Shown: piece after piece, positions 23,384 through 29,314 of the stretch
How positions within the stretch are numbered: position 1 is the first letter of the stretch
Layout of the letters: every line of letters begins with the position of its first letter
Virus record (IMG/VR): IMGVR_UViG_3300045968_000312
Location: 1 to 45,909 of that record
Strand: one strand, 5' to 3'
DNA from: a virus
DNA: 45,909 bases
Notes under the pieces: generated by a model
Database searches by the model: none
What the model was told of the DNA's origin: nothing
The model's input: only the letters and a program-made list of their open reading frames with translations
Made by a program: the position numbers and the translations under genes

Positions 23384-23572
23384 TCACTGTCGTTTCCACG
23401 TGATCATCAGCCGGGCCAACCCCAACAGCGTCGCCACTACCAGCCCGACGGCGATCCCCTCGACGATCCGCTGCGGCAGATTCTGCCAGTTGGTATCGGG
23501 CACTAGGTTGTGCGGAAACGGCTGCGGCTTCGGCTTCAGCCGGTCGATCAGTTGCTTGACCTGGTCCTTCAG
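23384..23572 (-). CDS. Single-TM membrane protein with unclear start, about 62 aa
   Basis: The frame ends LPQRIVEGIAVGLVVATLLGLARLMITWKRQ: one membrane span with positive charges after it, preceded by an amphipathic charged segment (LKDQVKQLIDRLKPKP). There is no ATG or GTG in this part; CTG at 23572-23570 overlaps the stop of the 330-residue gene (AACTGA). Either a CTG or other weak start with coupled translation, or a rare frameshift, would be needed. A class II/III holin-like or anti-holin role is possible by size and location. Confidence 0.45.
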   Translation of the reverse strand: MKDQVKQLIDRLKPKPQPFPHNLVPDTNWQNLPQRIVEGIAVGLVVATLLGLARLMITWKRQ

Positions 23573-24561
23573 TTTGCCGGCGGCTTGAGCTTGCCCAGCA
23601 GCTCCAGGATGAAGGCCATCGTCGCCTCGTCCACCAGCAGCGGGATCCCGGCCTTCTTCGCGATGTCGCGATATAGGAGCCAGATGTTCGACGCGGTCAA
23701 CAGGAACATCAGGATGCCCTGCAACGAGGGCAGCTTGATCGGTATGCTCAGCCCGCCACCCGGCGGCGTCGTAGGGTCCGCCGCGGGCCCTCCCGGGGGC
23801 CACTGTGGGTTGACCGGTGTCGGCGCCGGCGGGTTTGGTCCCCAGGGGGCTGTCTGCCCATGGGAGTCGCTGGCCCGAGCCATCCGTTCGTCTTCGTACC
23901 TGTGAACGACGCGGGCCGGCGGAACAAAGCCGCTCTTGGCCAGTTTCTCCGTCCACAGCCGAGTGCTCGCGGTGATTCGCCGCCGCAACACGGCGGGTCC
24001 ACCCAGCTCCTTGGCCTCAATACGATCGATTACCACGCTGCGCGTCGACTGCTTGCCATCTTTGCCCGCGACCTTCGTGATCCCACCAAAGCTGCCATCG
24101 CGCGGCGGCGTGATCGTCACGATCGGGAACGGACCAGCCAGCGGGATGGCGAACTCGGTGAAGCGCCACTTCTGCATGGTGTCGTCGGCCTTGTAGAAAT
24201 TGAAGTGAGCCCACGGCCGCTTGCCATCCCCTGGCGGCTGCGCGATGAACGGGGAAAGATTCGCGTCGTTCTCAAAGGATTTGACGAGCGCCAGGCTGGC
24301 CGCATCATCGCTCTTGCCCCAGACCGTGACGTACCACTGGTCGCTGTCGTCGGCCGGCGGCGCCATCGCCATCGTGAACAGCTTCTCGCCTGCATCGCGC
24401 GGGCCCTCACCGGTCACCACGACCAGGTCGCCTCGCCGCATGATCTCGGTATGGTCGACCTCGGGTGCGTTTTGAAGCGGCGGCGGCTTGGTAGGCGCAT
24501 CTTGGGCCCAGAGTGGGGACGCAGTCAGCAGCAAAATCAACAGCACGGAAAACAGTCTCAT
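23569..24561 (-). CDS. Secreted or membrane-anchored proline-rich protein, 330 aa
   Basis: An N-terminal signal peptide (MRLFSVLLILLLTASPLWAQ), a 200-residue extracytoplasmic domain (RGDLVVVTGEGPRDAGEKLF, WYVTVWGKSDDA, TEFAIPLAGPFPIVTITPPRDG), a Pro/Gly/Asn linker at 240-275 and a hydrophobic helix near 285-300 (GILMFLLTASNIWLLYRDI). The layout is of an exported domain tethered by a C-terminal span. No enzyme motif seen. Starts three bases after the desaturase stop. Probably an envelope-acting accessory of the lysis or exclusion type. Confidence 0.65.
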   Translation of the reverse strand: MRLFSVLLILLLTASPLWAQDAPTKPPPLQNAPEVDHTEIMRRGDLVVVTGEGPRDAGEKLFTMAMAPPADDSDQWYVTVWGKSDDAASLALVKSFENDANLSPFIAQPPGDGKRPWAHFNFYKADDTMQKWRFTEFAIPLAGPFPIVTITPPRDGSFGGITKVAGKDGKQSTRSVVIDRIEAKELGGPAVLRRRITASTRLWTEKLAKSGFVPPARVVHRYEDERMARASDSHGQTAPWGPNPPAPTPVNPQWPPGGPAADPTTPPGGGLSIPIKLPSLQGILMFLLTASNIWLLYRDIAKKAGIPLLVDEATMAFILELLGKLKPPAN

Positions 24562-24564
24562 TGC

Positions 24565-25041
24565 TCAATGTTCCTTGGAAAGGGCAGGCCGATCGAATAG
24601 CGCGATCAGCGGGTTCAGCCAGTAATTGTTCCAGCCCGATACGATGCAGAAGTTCCGGTTGAACTTCCCGTCGTGATGGGCGCGGTGGTGCTGCGGTGAA
24701 ATGATGATGCCGGTGAGCTGCAGGATACGAACGACGTGATGCACCAGGTCGCTGCGACTCCGGCGGTGGGCGTAATAGTGCGGGACCTGGCCGAGGATGC
24801 CGAAAGCTCCGGCGGCGACCAAGAACGGATTCAGTAACACCAGGCCCAGCAGCATCGCCGGCAAGCCGACCACTGATGGCTGCCAGTCAAACACTTCCAT
24901 CGTGTTGATCACGTGGTGCTCGGCGAAGATCTCTACCTGGCGGCGAAAGTTCAGGCCGTTGTCGGTGACCAGGTGGTAGAGGCCCGTTAGCAGATCCACC
25001 AGGATGTAGGCCGCGAGGACCTGCAGGGCAGCGCTGAGCAT
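24565..25041 (-). CDS. Plasmanyl-lipid desaturase homologue (CarF/TMEM189 type), 158 aa
   Basis: Matches the lipid-desaturase domain of CarF and TMEM189/Kua, which converts plasmanyl to plasmenyl (plasmalogen) lipids using a diiron site. Visible: TM helix 1 with DLLTGLYH (His23), EHH at 41-43, TM helices at about 57-83, QVPHYYAH (His88, His92), HH at 101-102, SPQHHRAHH at 115-123 and the signature FNRNFCIVSGWNNYWLNP. Family length is usually 200-250 residues; this is shorter, lacking an N-terminal extension. Start ATG 25041 two bases after the peptidase stop; GTG codons upstream are not favoured. It lies in the lysis-position cassette. Substrate in this host is unknown. Confidence 0.85.
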   Translation of the reverse strand: MLSAALQVLAAYILVDLLTGLYHLVTDNGLNFRRQVEIFAEHHVINTMEVFDWQPSVVGLPAMLLGLVLLNPFLVAAGAFGILGQVPHYYAHRRSRSDLVHHVVRILQLTGIIISPQHHRAHHDGKFNRNFCIVSGWNNYWLNPLIALFDRPALSKEH

Positions 25042-25043
25042 GG

Positions 25044-25622
25044 TCACCACCACTTAACGTAAATCGGCAGCATCGGTGGCGACGGCGACTTCAGCACCAC
25101 GACCCACTGCCCGCTGGCCAGGTGATGCCGGCGAAACTCAGACTCGGTCCACTCGTAGTAGGTGTGGGTTGTGCCGTGCCAGTTGTTCCGCACGAAATAC
25201 GGCTTCGCGACTCCGGGCGTCGGGTCGTAGTACAAGAACGTCTGAAAGTGCGAACCAAAGCAGCCGATCGCCGCCATGCGGCCCGTCTTGCTGGCCCACT
25301 TCATCCAGTCCCAAGTGTTGCTCCCCGTCACGTTGTAACAGGGGATGCCGCGTCGCTCGCTGTACGCCTCGACGCGGCCCGGCCCGCTGCCGCCGCGCAC
25401 GCGGGGACCATACGGCGAGTCAAACAGCAGCGTTGAGGCCCGCGGATCGTTTTGCCAAACGCCGCAGTTGCTGATCGAGCACTGGACGCACGAGCCGTCC
25501 TGGTTCACGAACCACTGGCTGATTTCACCGGGCAAAAGCAGCTGGTCCTGAGCGGCCGCCGGGGCGAAAAGCGCGAACAAAATTAGCGCGAACAACAATA
25601 GACGCAGCCGGCCCATTCTCAA
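25044..25622 (-). CDS. Secreted papain-like cysteine peptidase, candidate endolysin, 192 aa
   Basis: A signal peptide (LRLLLFALILFALFAPAAAQ) then SCVQCSISNCGVW: Cys45 or Cys48 as nucleophile; GSHFQTFLYYDP with His125; and RNNWHG with Asn147 next to Trp, the C-H-N order of papain-like and C39-like peptidases. A second conserved-looking block is GIPCYNVTGSNTWDWMKWA. Its export and position directly upstream of the membrane genes and terminase, where lambda carries its lysis genes, make envelope cleavage likely. The substrate is inferred. I recall similar secreted proteins from planctomycete genomes. Confidence 0.7.
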   Translation of the reverse strand: MRMGRLRLLLFALILFALFAPAAAQDQLLLPGEISQWFVNQDGSCVQCSISNCGVWQNDPRASTLLFDSPYGPRVRGGSGPGRVEAYSERRGIPCYNVTGSNTWDWMKWASKTGRMAAIGCFGSHFQTFLYYDPTPGVAKPYFVRNNWHGTTHTYYEWTESEFRRHHLASGQWVVVLKSPSPPMLPIYVKWW

Positions 25623-25628
25623 CTCCCG

Positions 25629-25883
25629 TCACGCCGCCTGGCGGGCCGCACAGACGCGGCAGGGCATCTTTTGCTTGCCGCCGCAGCCCGGGCATCGCCG
25701 ATGAATCTTGCCGAGCCGCCGACTGGTGTGCTCACCGCGGGCAACCTTTCGAACGACGTGCCGGCTCCTCTTCAGCTCACGGCAAATCCGCTTGATGGGC
25801 GTGCCGGCCGCGGCCAGGAACTCGATCTCGTCGACCTGGGCGGTGTCCAGCTCGTTGTGAACGACCCGCTTCCGAGACGTCAT
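25629..25883 (-). CDS. HTH plus zinc-ribbon protein, 84 aa
   Basis: Residues 12-50 look like a homeodomain-like helix-turn-helix (DEIEFLAAAGTPIKRICRELKRSRHVVRKV, quoted in part: GTPIKRICRELKRSRHVVRK), and residues 63-80 hold a ribbon CPGCGGKQKMPCRVC. The start ATG 25883 gives MTSRKRVVHNEL; frames extending upstream have no support. First gene of the minus-strand cassette, divergent from the CsrA operon. A late-gene activator is possible. Confidence 0.65.
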   Translation of the reverse strand: MTSRKRVVHNELDTAQVDEIEFLAAAGTPIKRICRELKRSRHVVRKVARGEHTSRRLGKIHRRCPGCGGKQKMPCRVCAARQAA

Positions 25884-25959
25884 AGCTAGCACGCCCTGAC
25901 TGCCGAGCGAGGTCCCTTTGCCCGGCCGTAACTTTCGCCCCTGAGATTTTATGGCCGTC

Positions 25960-25990
25960 GGGGGTCGCGCGTGCCGCTCGCGCGACCCCC
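25960..25990. promoter_or_regulatory. Perfect 12-bp inverted repeat between divergent operons
   Basis: GGGGGTCGCGCG at 25960-25971 pairs with CGCGCGACCCCC at 25979-25990, 7-base loop. No T-run on either side, so an operator for divergent promoters is more likely than a terminator. It shares GGGGTCGC with the 29-bp repeat. Confidence 0.5.
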
Positions 25991-26046
25991 TTCGCGTGTA
26001 ACGTGCGGGCCGGATTTGCTCTGTTCCCGGTGACGGAAGCTGTGAT

Positions 26047-26382
26047 ATGCCAAGGGAAAAGGAAAAGGCCCCGTATGTGACGCGGGCCGATATTGAGGAG
26101 TTTTTGGAGCTCGAAGAGGAGCGCAAAAGCCTGAACCGGCAGGCAGACGATTTGGCACGGAAGGCCGCCCCGCTGAAGGACAAGCTGAGCCAGTTTGTGG
26201 CTTTCGCGGCCGGGCCCAGCAAGTCGATTGAGCGCAGCGGCTACGTCCTGGCGATGCTCACGCGGGCCGGCCGGGTCGATTGGAAATCAGAATTCATCCA
26301 CGTCGCCGGCGAGACCGAAGCCGAGCGGCTGGTTCGTGAGTGCCCGAAGTCTGAATTCCTCTCGGTTGAAAAGGCCGGCTGA
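26047..26382 (+). CDS. Conserved-looking coiled-coil phage protein, 111 aa
   Basis: N-terminal helical segment (TRADIEEFLELEEERKSLNRQADDLARKAAPLKDKL, quoted in part: EEFLELEEERKSLNRQADD) followed by a short beta region (SGYVLAMLTRAGRVDWKSEF). No known family. First gene of the CsrA operon; stop overlaps the next start (TGATG). Confidence 0.65.
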   Translation: MPREKEKAPYVTRADIEEFLELEEERKSLNRQADDLARKAAPLKDKLSQFVAFAAGPSKSIERSGYVLAMLTRAGRVDWKSEFIHVAGETEAERLVRECPKSEFLSVEKAG

Positions 26383-26636
26383 TGGAGCTCGAGCGCGTCG
26401 ACGTGCCACCACCGCTGCCCGCGCCCTACCTGAACGCGGCCGATCAGCTCGCGGACGCCCTGGCTTACGACACCAAGGAGTCGCTCAGCGACAGCGAACT
26501 CGACGCCTCGCCGGCTCTCCGTCTTCAGATGCAGGCCGCTGTGCTGGAAATCAAACGCAGCATCCGCCGCTGGCGTCAGGCCTACGAGCTGAAGCACGGC
26601 GTGGTGATCATTCCGGAAATCCCGCTGGAGCCCTGA
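26382..26636 (+). CDS. Small helical protein, 84 aa
   Basis: ATG 26382 overlaps the previous stop. Pro-rich N-terminus (VPPPLPAPYLNAADQLADAL), then two helices (ALRLQMQAAVLEIKRSIRRWRQAYELKHG). No family recognised. Three bases before csrA. Confidence 0.6.
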   Translation: MELERVDVPPPLPAPYLNAADQLADALAYDTKESLSDSELDASPALRLQMQAAVLEIKRSIRRWRQAYELKHGVVIIPEIPLEP

Positions 26637-26639
26637 GCG

Positions 26640-26861
26640 ATGCTAGTGCTGACCCGCAAGAAAAACGAGACGATCGTTATTAACGACGACATCTCGATCG
26701 TGGTCGTGGAAATCAGGGGCGACAAAGTCCGCCTGGGGATCGAGGCACCGCGGGAGGTGACCGTCCACCGCCGCGAAGTGTACGACGCCATCCGGCGCGA
26801 GCAGGCCGCCCTCGGGCCCACGCCGCCGGAGGCCACGCCGGCGTCGACGCCTGAGTTATGA
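26640..26861 (+). CDS. csrA: Carbon storage regulator CsrA, phage-encoded, 73 aa
   Basis: MLVLTRKKNETIVINDDISIVVVEIRGDKVRLGIEAPREVTVHRREVYDAI (motifs MLVLTRK and APREVTVHRREVY) is a complete CsrA fold: five strands and a helix, with the conserved Arg of VHR that binds RNA. CsrA dimers bind A(N)GGA in 5' leaders and block or alter translation. A 16-residue Pro/Thr/Ala tail is the only extra. The gene lies three bases after its upstream neighbour and overlaps rimI (ATGA). Probably rewires host, or phage, translation during infection. Confidence 0.93.
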   Translation: MLVLTRKKNETIVINDDISIVVVEIRGDKVRLGIEAPREVTVHRREVYDAIRREQAALGPTPPEATPASTPEL

Positions 26862-27340
26862 ACCGCCTTGCTGCTTACATCCCGCCGCCCGAGCAAGTGC
26901 CCATCCATTTGCGGTGGATGATTCGCCGCGACATGCCCGAGGTCCTGACGATCGAGCAGGCCTCCTTCACTTTTCCCTGGTCAGAGGACGATTTCGTTCG
27001 CTGCCTGAGAGCCCGGAACTGCATCGGCTTCGTGGCCGAGTGTGCTGAGCGGGTCGTCGGCTACATGGTCTACGAGCTGCAAAAGCACCGGCTGCACCTG
27101 CTGAACTTGGCCGTGCACGAGTGCTACCGCCGGCGGGGTGTCGGCCACCAGTTGATCAGGAACCTGGTCGGCAAACTGTCGCACGATCGCCGCAGCCGGA
27201 TCTTGCTCGAGGTCCGCGACACCAACCTGCAGGCCCAGTTATTTTTTCGAGCCCAGGGCTTTCGCGCCGTGTCCGTGCTCAGGCGGTTGTACGACGACAC
27301 CGCCGAGGACGCCTTCCTCTTCCAGTACCCCGTCGCATGA
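26858..27340 (+). CDS. RimI-type GNAT N-acetyltransferase, 160 aa
   Basis: GNAT fold with IRRDMPEVLTIEQASFTFPWSEDDF at the N-terminus, the RimI signature, acetyl-CoA loop RRRGVGHQLIRNLV (Q/RxxGxG/A type), LEVRDTNLQAQLFFRAQGF (motif B, matching RimI LEVRxSNxxAxxLYxxxGF) and DDTAEDAFLFQY. RimI acetylates the N-terminal Ala of ribosomal protein S18. The N-terminal 20 residues are extra. ATGA overlap with csrA. I do not give the symbol because the substrate in the phage is unproven. Confidence 0.85.
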   Translation: MNRLAAYIPPPEQVPIHLRWMIRRDMPEVLTIEQASFTFPWSEDDFVRCLRARNCIGFVAECAERVVGYMVYELQKHRLHLLNLAVHECYRRRGVGHQLIRNLVGKLSHDRRSRILLEVRDTNLQAQLFFRAQGFRAVSVLRRLYDDTAEDAFLFQYPVA

Positions 27341-27588
27341 TTCGCGCCAATCCGATCGCCTGCTCGGTCGTTCGCCCAGGAATAGCGCCCGCGGTGCCCG
27401 TCCATCCCGAGCAGCTCCAGATCGTCCACCGCCTGCACCTGATTGCGAGCTCGGCCCGTCCCGGCCAGGCCGTCGCCGTGATGGCCCACGATCTGCTCGC
27501 CCTGCTCAACGGGTTCCAGCAGGAATCCCGCCGCGCCGACGTGGCCGAGGCCCAACTGGCAGCGTTCACGACCCGCGACGCGGCCTAA
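27337..27588 (+). CDS. Small helical protein, last gene of CsrA operon, 83 aa
   Basis: ATG 27337 overlaps the RimI stop (ATGA). Helical with Ala/Gln runs (AVAVMAHDLLALLNGFQQESRRADVAEAQLAAF quoted in part: ALLNGFQQESRRADVAEAQ). No family recognised. Followed by a perfect hairpin. Confidence 0.6.
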   Translation: MIRANPIACSVVRPGIAPAVPVHPEQLQIVHRLHLIASSARPGQAVAVMAHDLLALLNGFQQESRRADVAEAQLAAFTTRDAA

Positions 27589-27590
27589 GG

Positions 27591-27635
27591 GGCCAAATGG
27601 GTCATGCGTGATAATCACGCATGACCGGCCAAATG
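27591..27635. terminator. Perfect 11-bp hairpin flanked by 9-bp direct repeats
   Basis: GTCATGCGTGA (27601-27611) pairs with TCACGCATGAC (27615-27625), loop TAA. GGCCAAATG occurs on both sides, 27591-27599 and 27627-27635. It lies between the ends of convergent operons. With no T-run, it could be a bidirectional terminator, an operator or a small insertion remnant with target repeats. Confidence 0.55.
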
Positions 27636-27722
27636 AAAGCAATAGAACGTCTTTTCGAGCTATTCCTGTTGGTGTTCGGCCTGTTGGTCAACAAAAGCCA
27701 GACCGGAAAATGGCTTAGGTAA
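27621..27722 (+). CDS. Possible small membrane peptide, 33 aa
   Basis: The frame reads MTGQMKAIERLFELFLLVFGLLVNKSQTGKWLR (segments only: RLFELFLLVFGLLVN), one hydrophobic helix with charged ends, like a short toxin or holin. No Shine-Dalgarno. The start lies in the hairpin arm and the end overlaps the convergent gene by eight bases. Low confidence. Confidence 0.25.
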   Translation: MTGQMKAIERLFELFLLVFGLLVNKSQTGKWLR

Positions 27723-28221
27723 TGTTGACGAACACGCCGGCGACGCTGATCTGTTCCGGCAGGATGAGCTGCGACTCGACTTCGGGAGCCGCGTAGACCA
27801 GCGTGTTGTACAAGCCCATGTTGTGGGCGGACAGCTGCAGCTCGAACTCACCGGCGGCCTGGGCCAGGAACCGCACCCGTGCGAACTCAAACTCGTACGA
27901 GCCCAGCGGGCTGAAGGATCCGGCGAACGCTCCGCACTTCAGCAGACCGCCGTACACCTGCTGGTAGAAGCGGCCGTTAGGGTAGGGCGTGGCGTGCTGG
28001 ACCGACACCACGGTGGCAAGGGACTGGTCCCAGAACAGGTTTAGGTAGGCGGCGAAGACGCCGCGCGGGCGGGGCCGCTGAGCGTACGCGACGCCGTTGC
28101 GGATCGGAGAATAAACGCCGGGGGGCCGCAGGTCCTGAACCCGCAGAGCAACATCGAATGGCTGTCCGACGGCTGCCGGCGGCGGGGAAGCTAGCACAGC
28201 CCTGTAAGCCACATCGCTCAT
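27715..28221 (-). CDS. Cohesin-like beta-sandwich protein, 168 aa
   Basis: The pattern AVGQPFDVALRVQDLRPPGVYS, GVFAAYLNLFWDQSLATVVS, CGAFAGSFSPLGSYEFEFARVRFLAQAAGEFELQLS matches the cohesin-type domain (VGExFTVxVxVxDLR... GVFAAYLDVTYD... AGGLxPLGP..) of large secreted planctomycete proteins, which normally occurs as one module of thousand-residue surface proteins. Here it stands alone with no signal peptide. It is the only minus-strand gene of its region and has the 29-bp repeat nine bases upstream. A GGGGG lies directly before the ATG with almost no spacing. Possibly a lysogenic-conversion or virion surface gene. Confidence 0.75.
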   Translation of the reverse strand: MSDVAYRAVLASPPPAAVGQPFDVALRVQDLRPPGVYSPIRNGVAYAQRPRPRGVFAAYLNLFWDQSLATVVSVQHATPYPNGRFYQQVYGGLLKCGAFAGSFSPLGSYEFEFARVRFLAQAAGEFELQLSAHNMGLYNTLVYAAPEVESQLILPEQISVAGVFVNIT

Positions 28222-28229
28222 CCCCCAGG

Positions 28230-28258
28230 TTCTATCTCAGGGTGGGGTCGCACGGCCG
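28230..28258. repeat. 29-bp repeat, copy B
   Basis: One mismatch to 17502-17530. On the minus strand it is nine bases upstream of the cohesin-like gene. Downstream sequence of both copies (GTTACCAGGCCGGCCG and GTTCACCAGGCGGCCG) also aligns loosely, suggesting a larger shared element of about 75 bp. Confidence 0.8.
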
Positions 28259-28389
28259 GGGCGTTTATGCGGGCCGCGCCGGTTCACCAGGCGGCCGCCC
28301 GCCTTTGGAAAGGCAAAGGTTTTTCCTCGCCGCACTAAGACCTTTTCCACCACAAATTCGGCGTTCCAAAACTTTGCAAGGCTGGGGTT

Positions 28390-28414
28390 GAGGGTTCGAG
28401 CCCCTTCGTCTCCA
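28390..28414 (+). other. tRNA/tmRNA 3'-end-like sequence, candidate attP core
   Basis: A T-arm (stem GAGGG/CCCTT, loop TTCGAGC) is followed by a 7-base acceptor strand CGTCTCC and discriminator A (28414), then CA. No 5' half exists nearby, so it is not a whole tRNA. Integrases of temperate phages commonly recombine into such 3' ends. The tyrosine integrase lies 1.3 kb downstream. Confidence 0.6.
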
Positions 28415-28541
28415 CATCGAACGCAAGTTGCTGACAGCAAAGGCGCTTGCGGACGAAGTTTCACCAGCTAGCCCGGTTAGCGCGCCCAGACCACTAAGGT
28501 TTGTGCCCGACGACGGGGAAAAACACGGGAGACAGGCAAGG

Positions 28542-28817
28542 ATGTCACGAAGATCAGAACCACCGGACTACTGCGAGCCTCCGATCGGAAATTTTGTGCC
28601 GCGGAGTTTCCCGATGACGCTCAATGGGCCGCTGCAGCGCTACCTGGCGATCAGGAATTCCACACGCGAAAAGTTTGAAGCACTGCTCGAAAAGGGCGAC
28701 CAAGGGGCCCTCACACTCTTTGCGGCGGAGTGTTTGTTCGCCGAGCTGAATCGCTTGGCTGATGGCGTCGAGCGCCTGGTGGAATCGATCGACGATCAGC
28801 AACGGAGCAAGCTCTGA
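28542..28817 (+). CDS. Small protein next to the immunity region, 91 aa
   Basis: Contains FEALLEKGDQGALTLFAAECLFAELNRLADGVERLVESI (quoted partly: ALTLFAAECLFAEL), mostly helical. Start ATG 28542 has AAGG directly before it; ATG 28614 and TTG 28428 are alternatives. No family recognised. Confidence 0.5.
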   Translation: MSRRSEPPDYCEPPIGNFVPRSFPMTLNGPLQRYLAIRNSTREKFEALLEKGDQGALTLFAAECLFAELNRLADGVERLVESIDDQQRSKL

Positions 28818-28822
28818 TGGGA

Positions 28823-29002
28823 TCAAAGCCTGCTGCGATGCACGTCCACCAGCTCCATGACGAGGGCCCGCAGCTCGGTGATTTGCCGCTGCAAATCGTC
28901 AAGCGTCGGTTGGGCTGGCAGCTCGACACACAGGGCCTCCAGCAATTGGCCGCCAGCGGCGACCGGCTTCGTAGTTGTGCACGGATGGCGGTCGAATTCC
29001 AT
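28823..29002 (-). CDS. Small coiled-coil protein, 59 aa
   Basis: Below usual length cut-offs, but ATG 29002 is preceded by AGGAGGT with five bases of spacing. The product has an Ala/Gly-rich start and a leucine-heptad C-terminus (TLDDLQRQITELRALVMELV). It is convergent with the 91-residue gene and divergent from the repressor, the position of a Cro-like or antirepressor gene. No HTH. Confidence 0.6.
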   Translation of the reverse strand: MEFDRHPCTTTKPVAAGGQLLEALCVELPAQPTLDDLQRQITELRALVMELVDVHRSRL

Positions 29003-29025
29003 AAGGACCTCCTGACCAACGTGGT

Positions 29026-29053
29026 TTGACGGGTTTCAAAAAGACTTTAACAT
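29026..29053 (+). promoter_or_regulatory. Putative promoter of the repressor
   Basis: TTGACG (29026-29031) and TAACAT (29048-29053) are 16 bases apart. The expected start of transcription, about 29060, falls on the ATG of the repressor. A related TTGACG...TTTAACAT pair with 18-base spacing occurs at 29311-29340. Confidence 0.5.
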
Positions 29054-29059
29054 AGGGGC

Positions 29060-29314
29060 ATGACTGACATGCTCACGGACGAACAGGTGAAAGTCAACGT
29101 GGCCGCCAATCTGAGGCGACTGCTGGCCGATCGTGGCCTGTCGCAGAGACAGCTCGCGGTGCTAACCGGCGACAATGAAATGACGATTTCCAACGCTTGC
29201 CGGGGCGTTCACGTGCCAGGGGCGGGAATCATAACGCGGATCGCCGAAGCACTGGATGTGTCCACCGATCGGCTCACGGGCCCAGTTCCAAAAATTTCTC
29301 GCCAGGCCTCTTGA
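29060..29314 (+). CDS. XRE/CI-type HTH repressor, 84 aa
   Basis: A full HTH_3 domain: VAANLRRLLADRGLSQRQLAVLTGDNEMTISNACRGVHVPGAGIITRIAEALDVSTDRL (motif pieces: LSQRQLAVLTG and IAEALDVSTDRL). It has only a short N-terminal arm and no separate oligomerisation domain. Located beside the integrase and the att-like site, so it is the best candidate for the lysogeny repressor. The predicted promoter leaves almost no leader. Confidence 0.75.
   Translation: MTDMLTDEQVKVNVAANLRRLLADRGLSQRQLAVLTGDNEMTISNACRGVHVPGAGIITRIAEALDVSTDRLTGPVPKISRQAS

Noticed and set aside
23560-23580. Programmed -1 frameshift joining the 330-residue gene to the TM frame
   Set aside because: No X-XXY-YYZ slippery heptamer is present, so coupled initiation seems likelier.
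23384-23956. Full 190-codon frame upstream of the small TM gene
   Set aside because: The N-terminal 125 codons overlap the 330-residue gene in another frame and have low-complexity shadow composition.
28360-28416. Complete tRNA gene
   Set aside because: Only the T-arm and 3' acceptor strand are present; no matching 5' acceptor, D-arm or anticodon arm was found nearby.
28817-29029. Plus-strand 70-codon frame
   Set aside because: It lies opposite the 59-residue minus-strand gene that has a near-perfect Shine-Dalgarno and a better coiled-coil composition.
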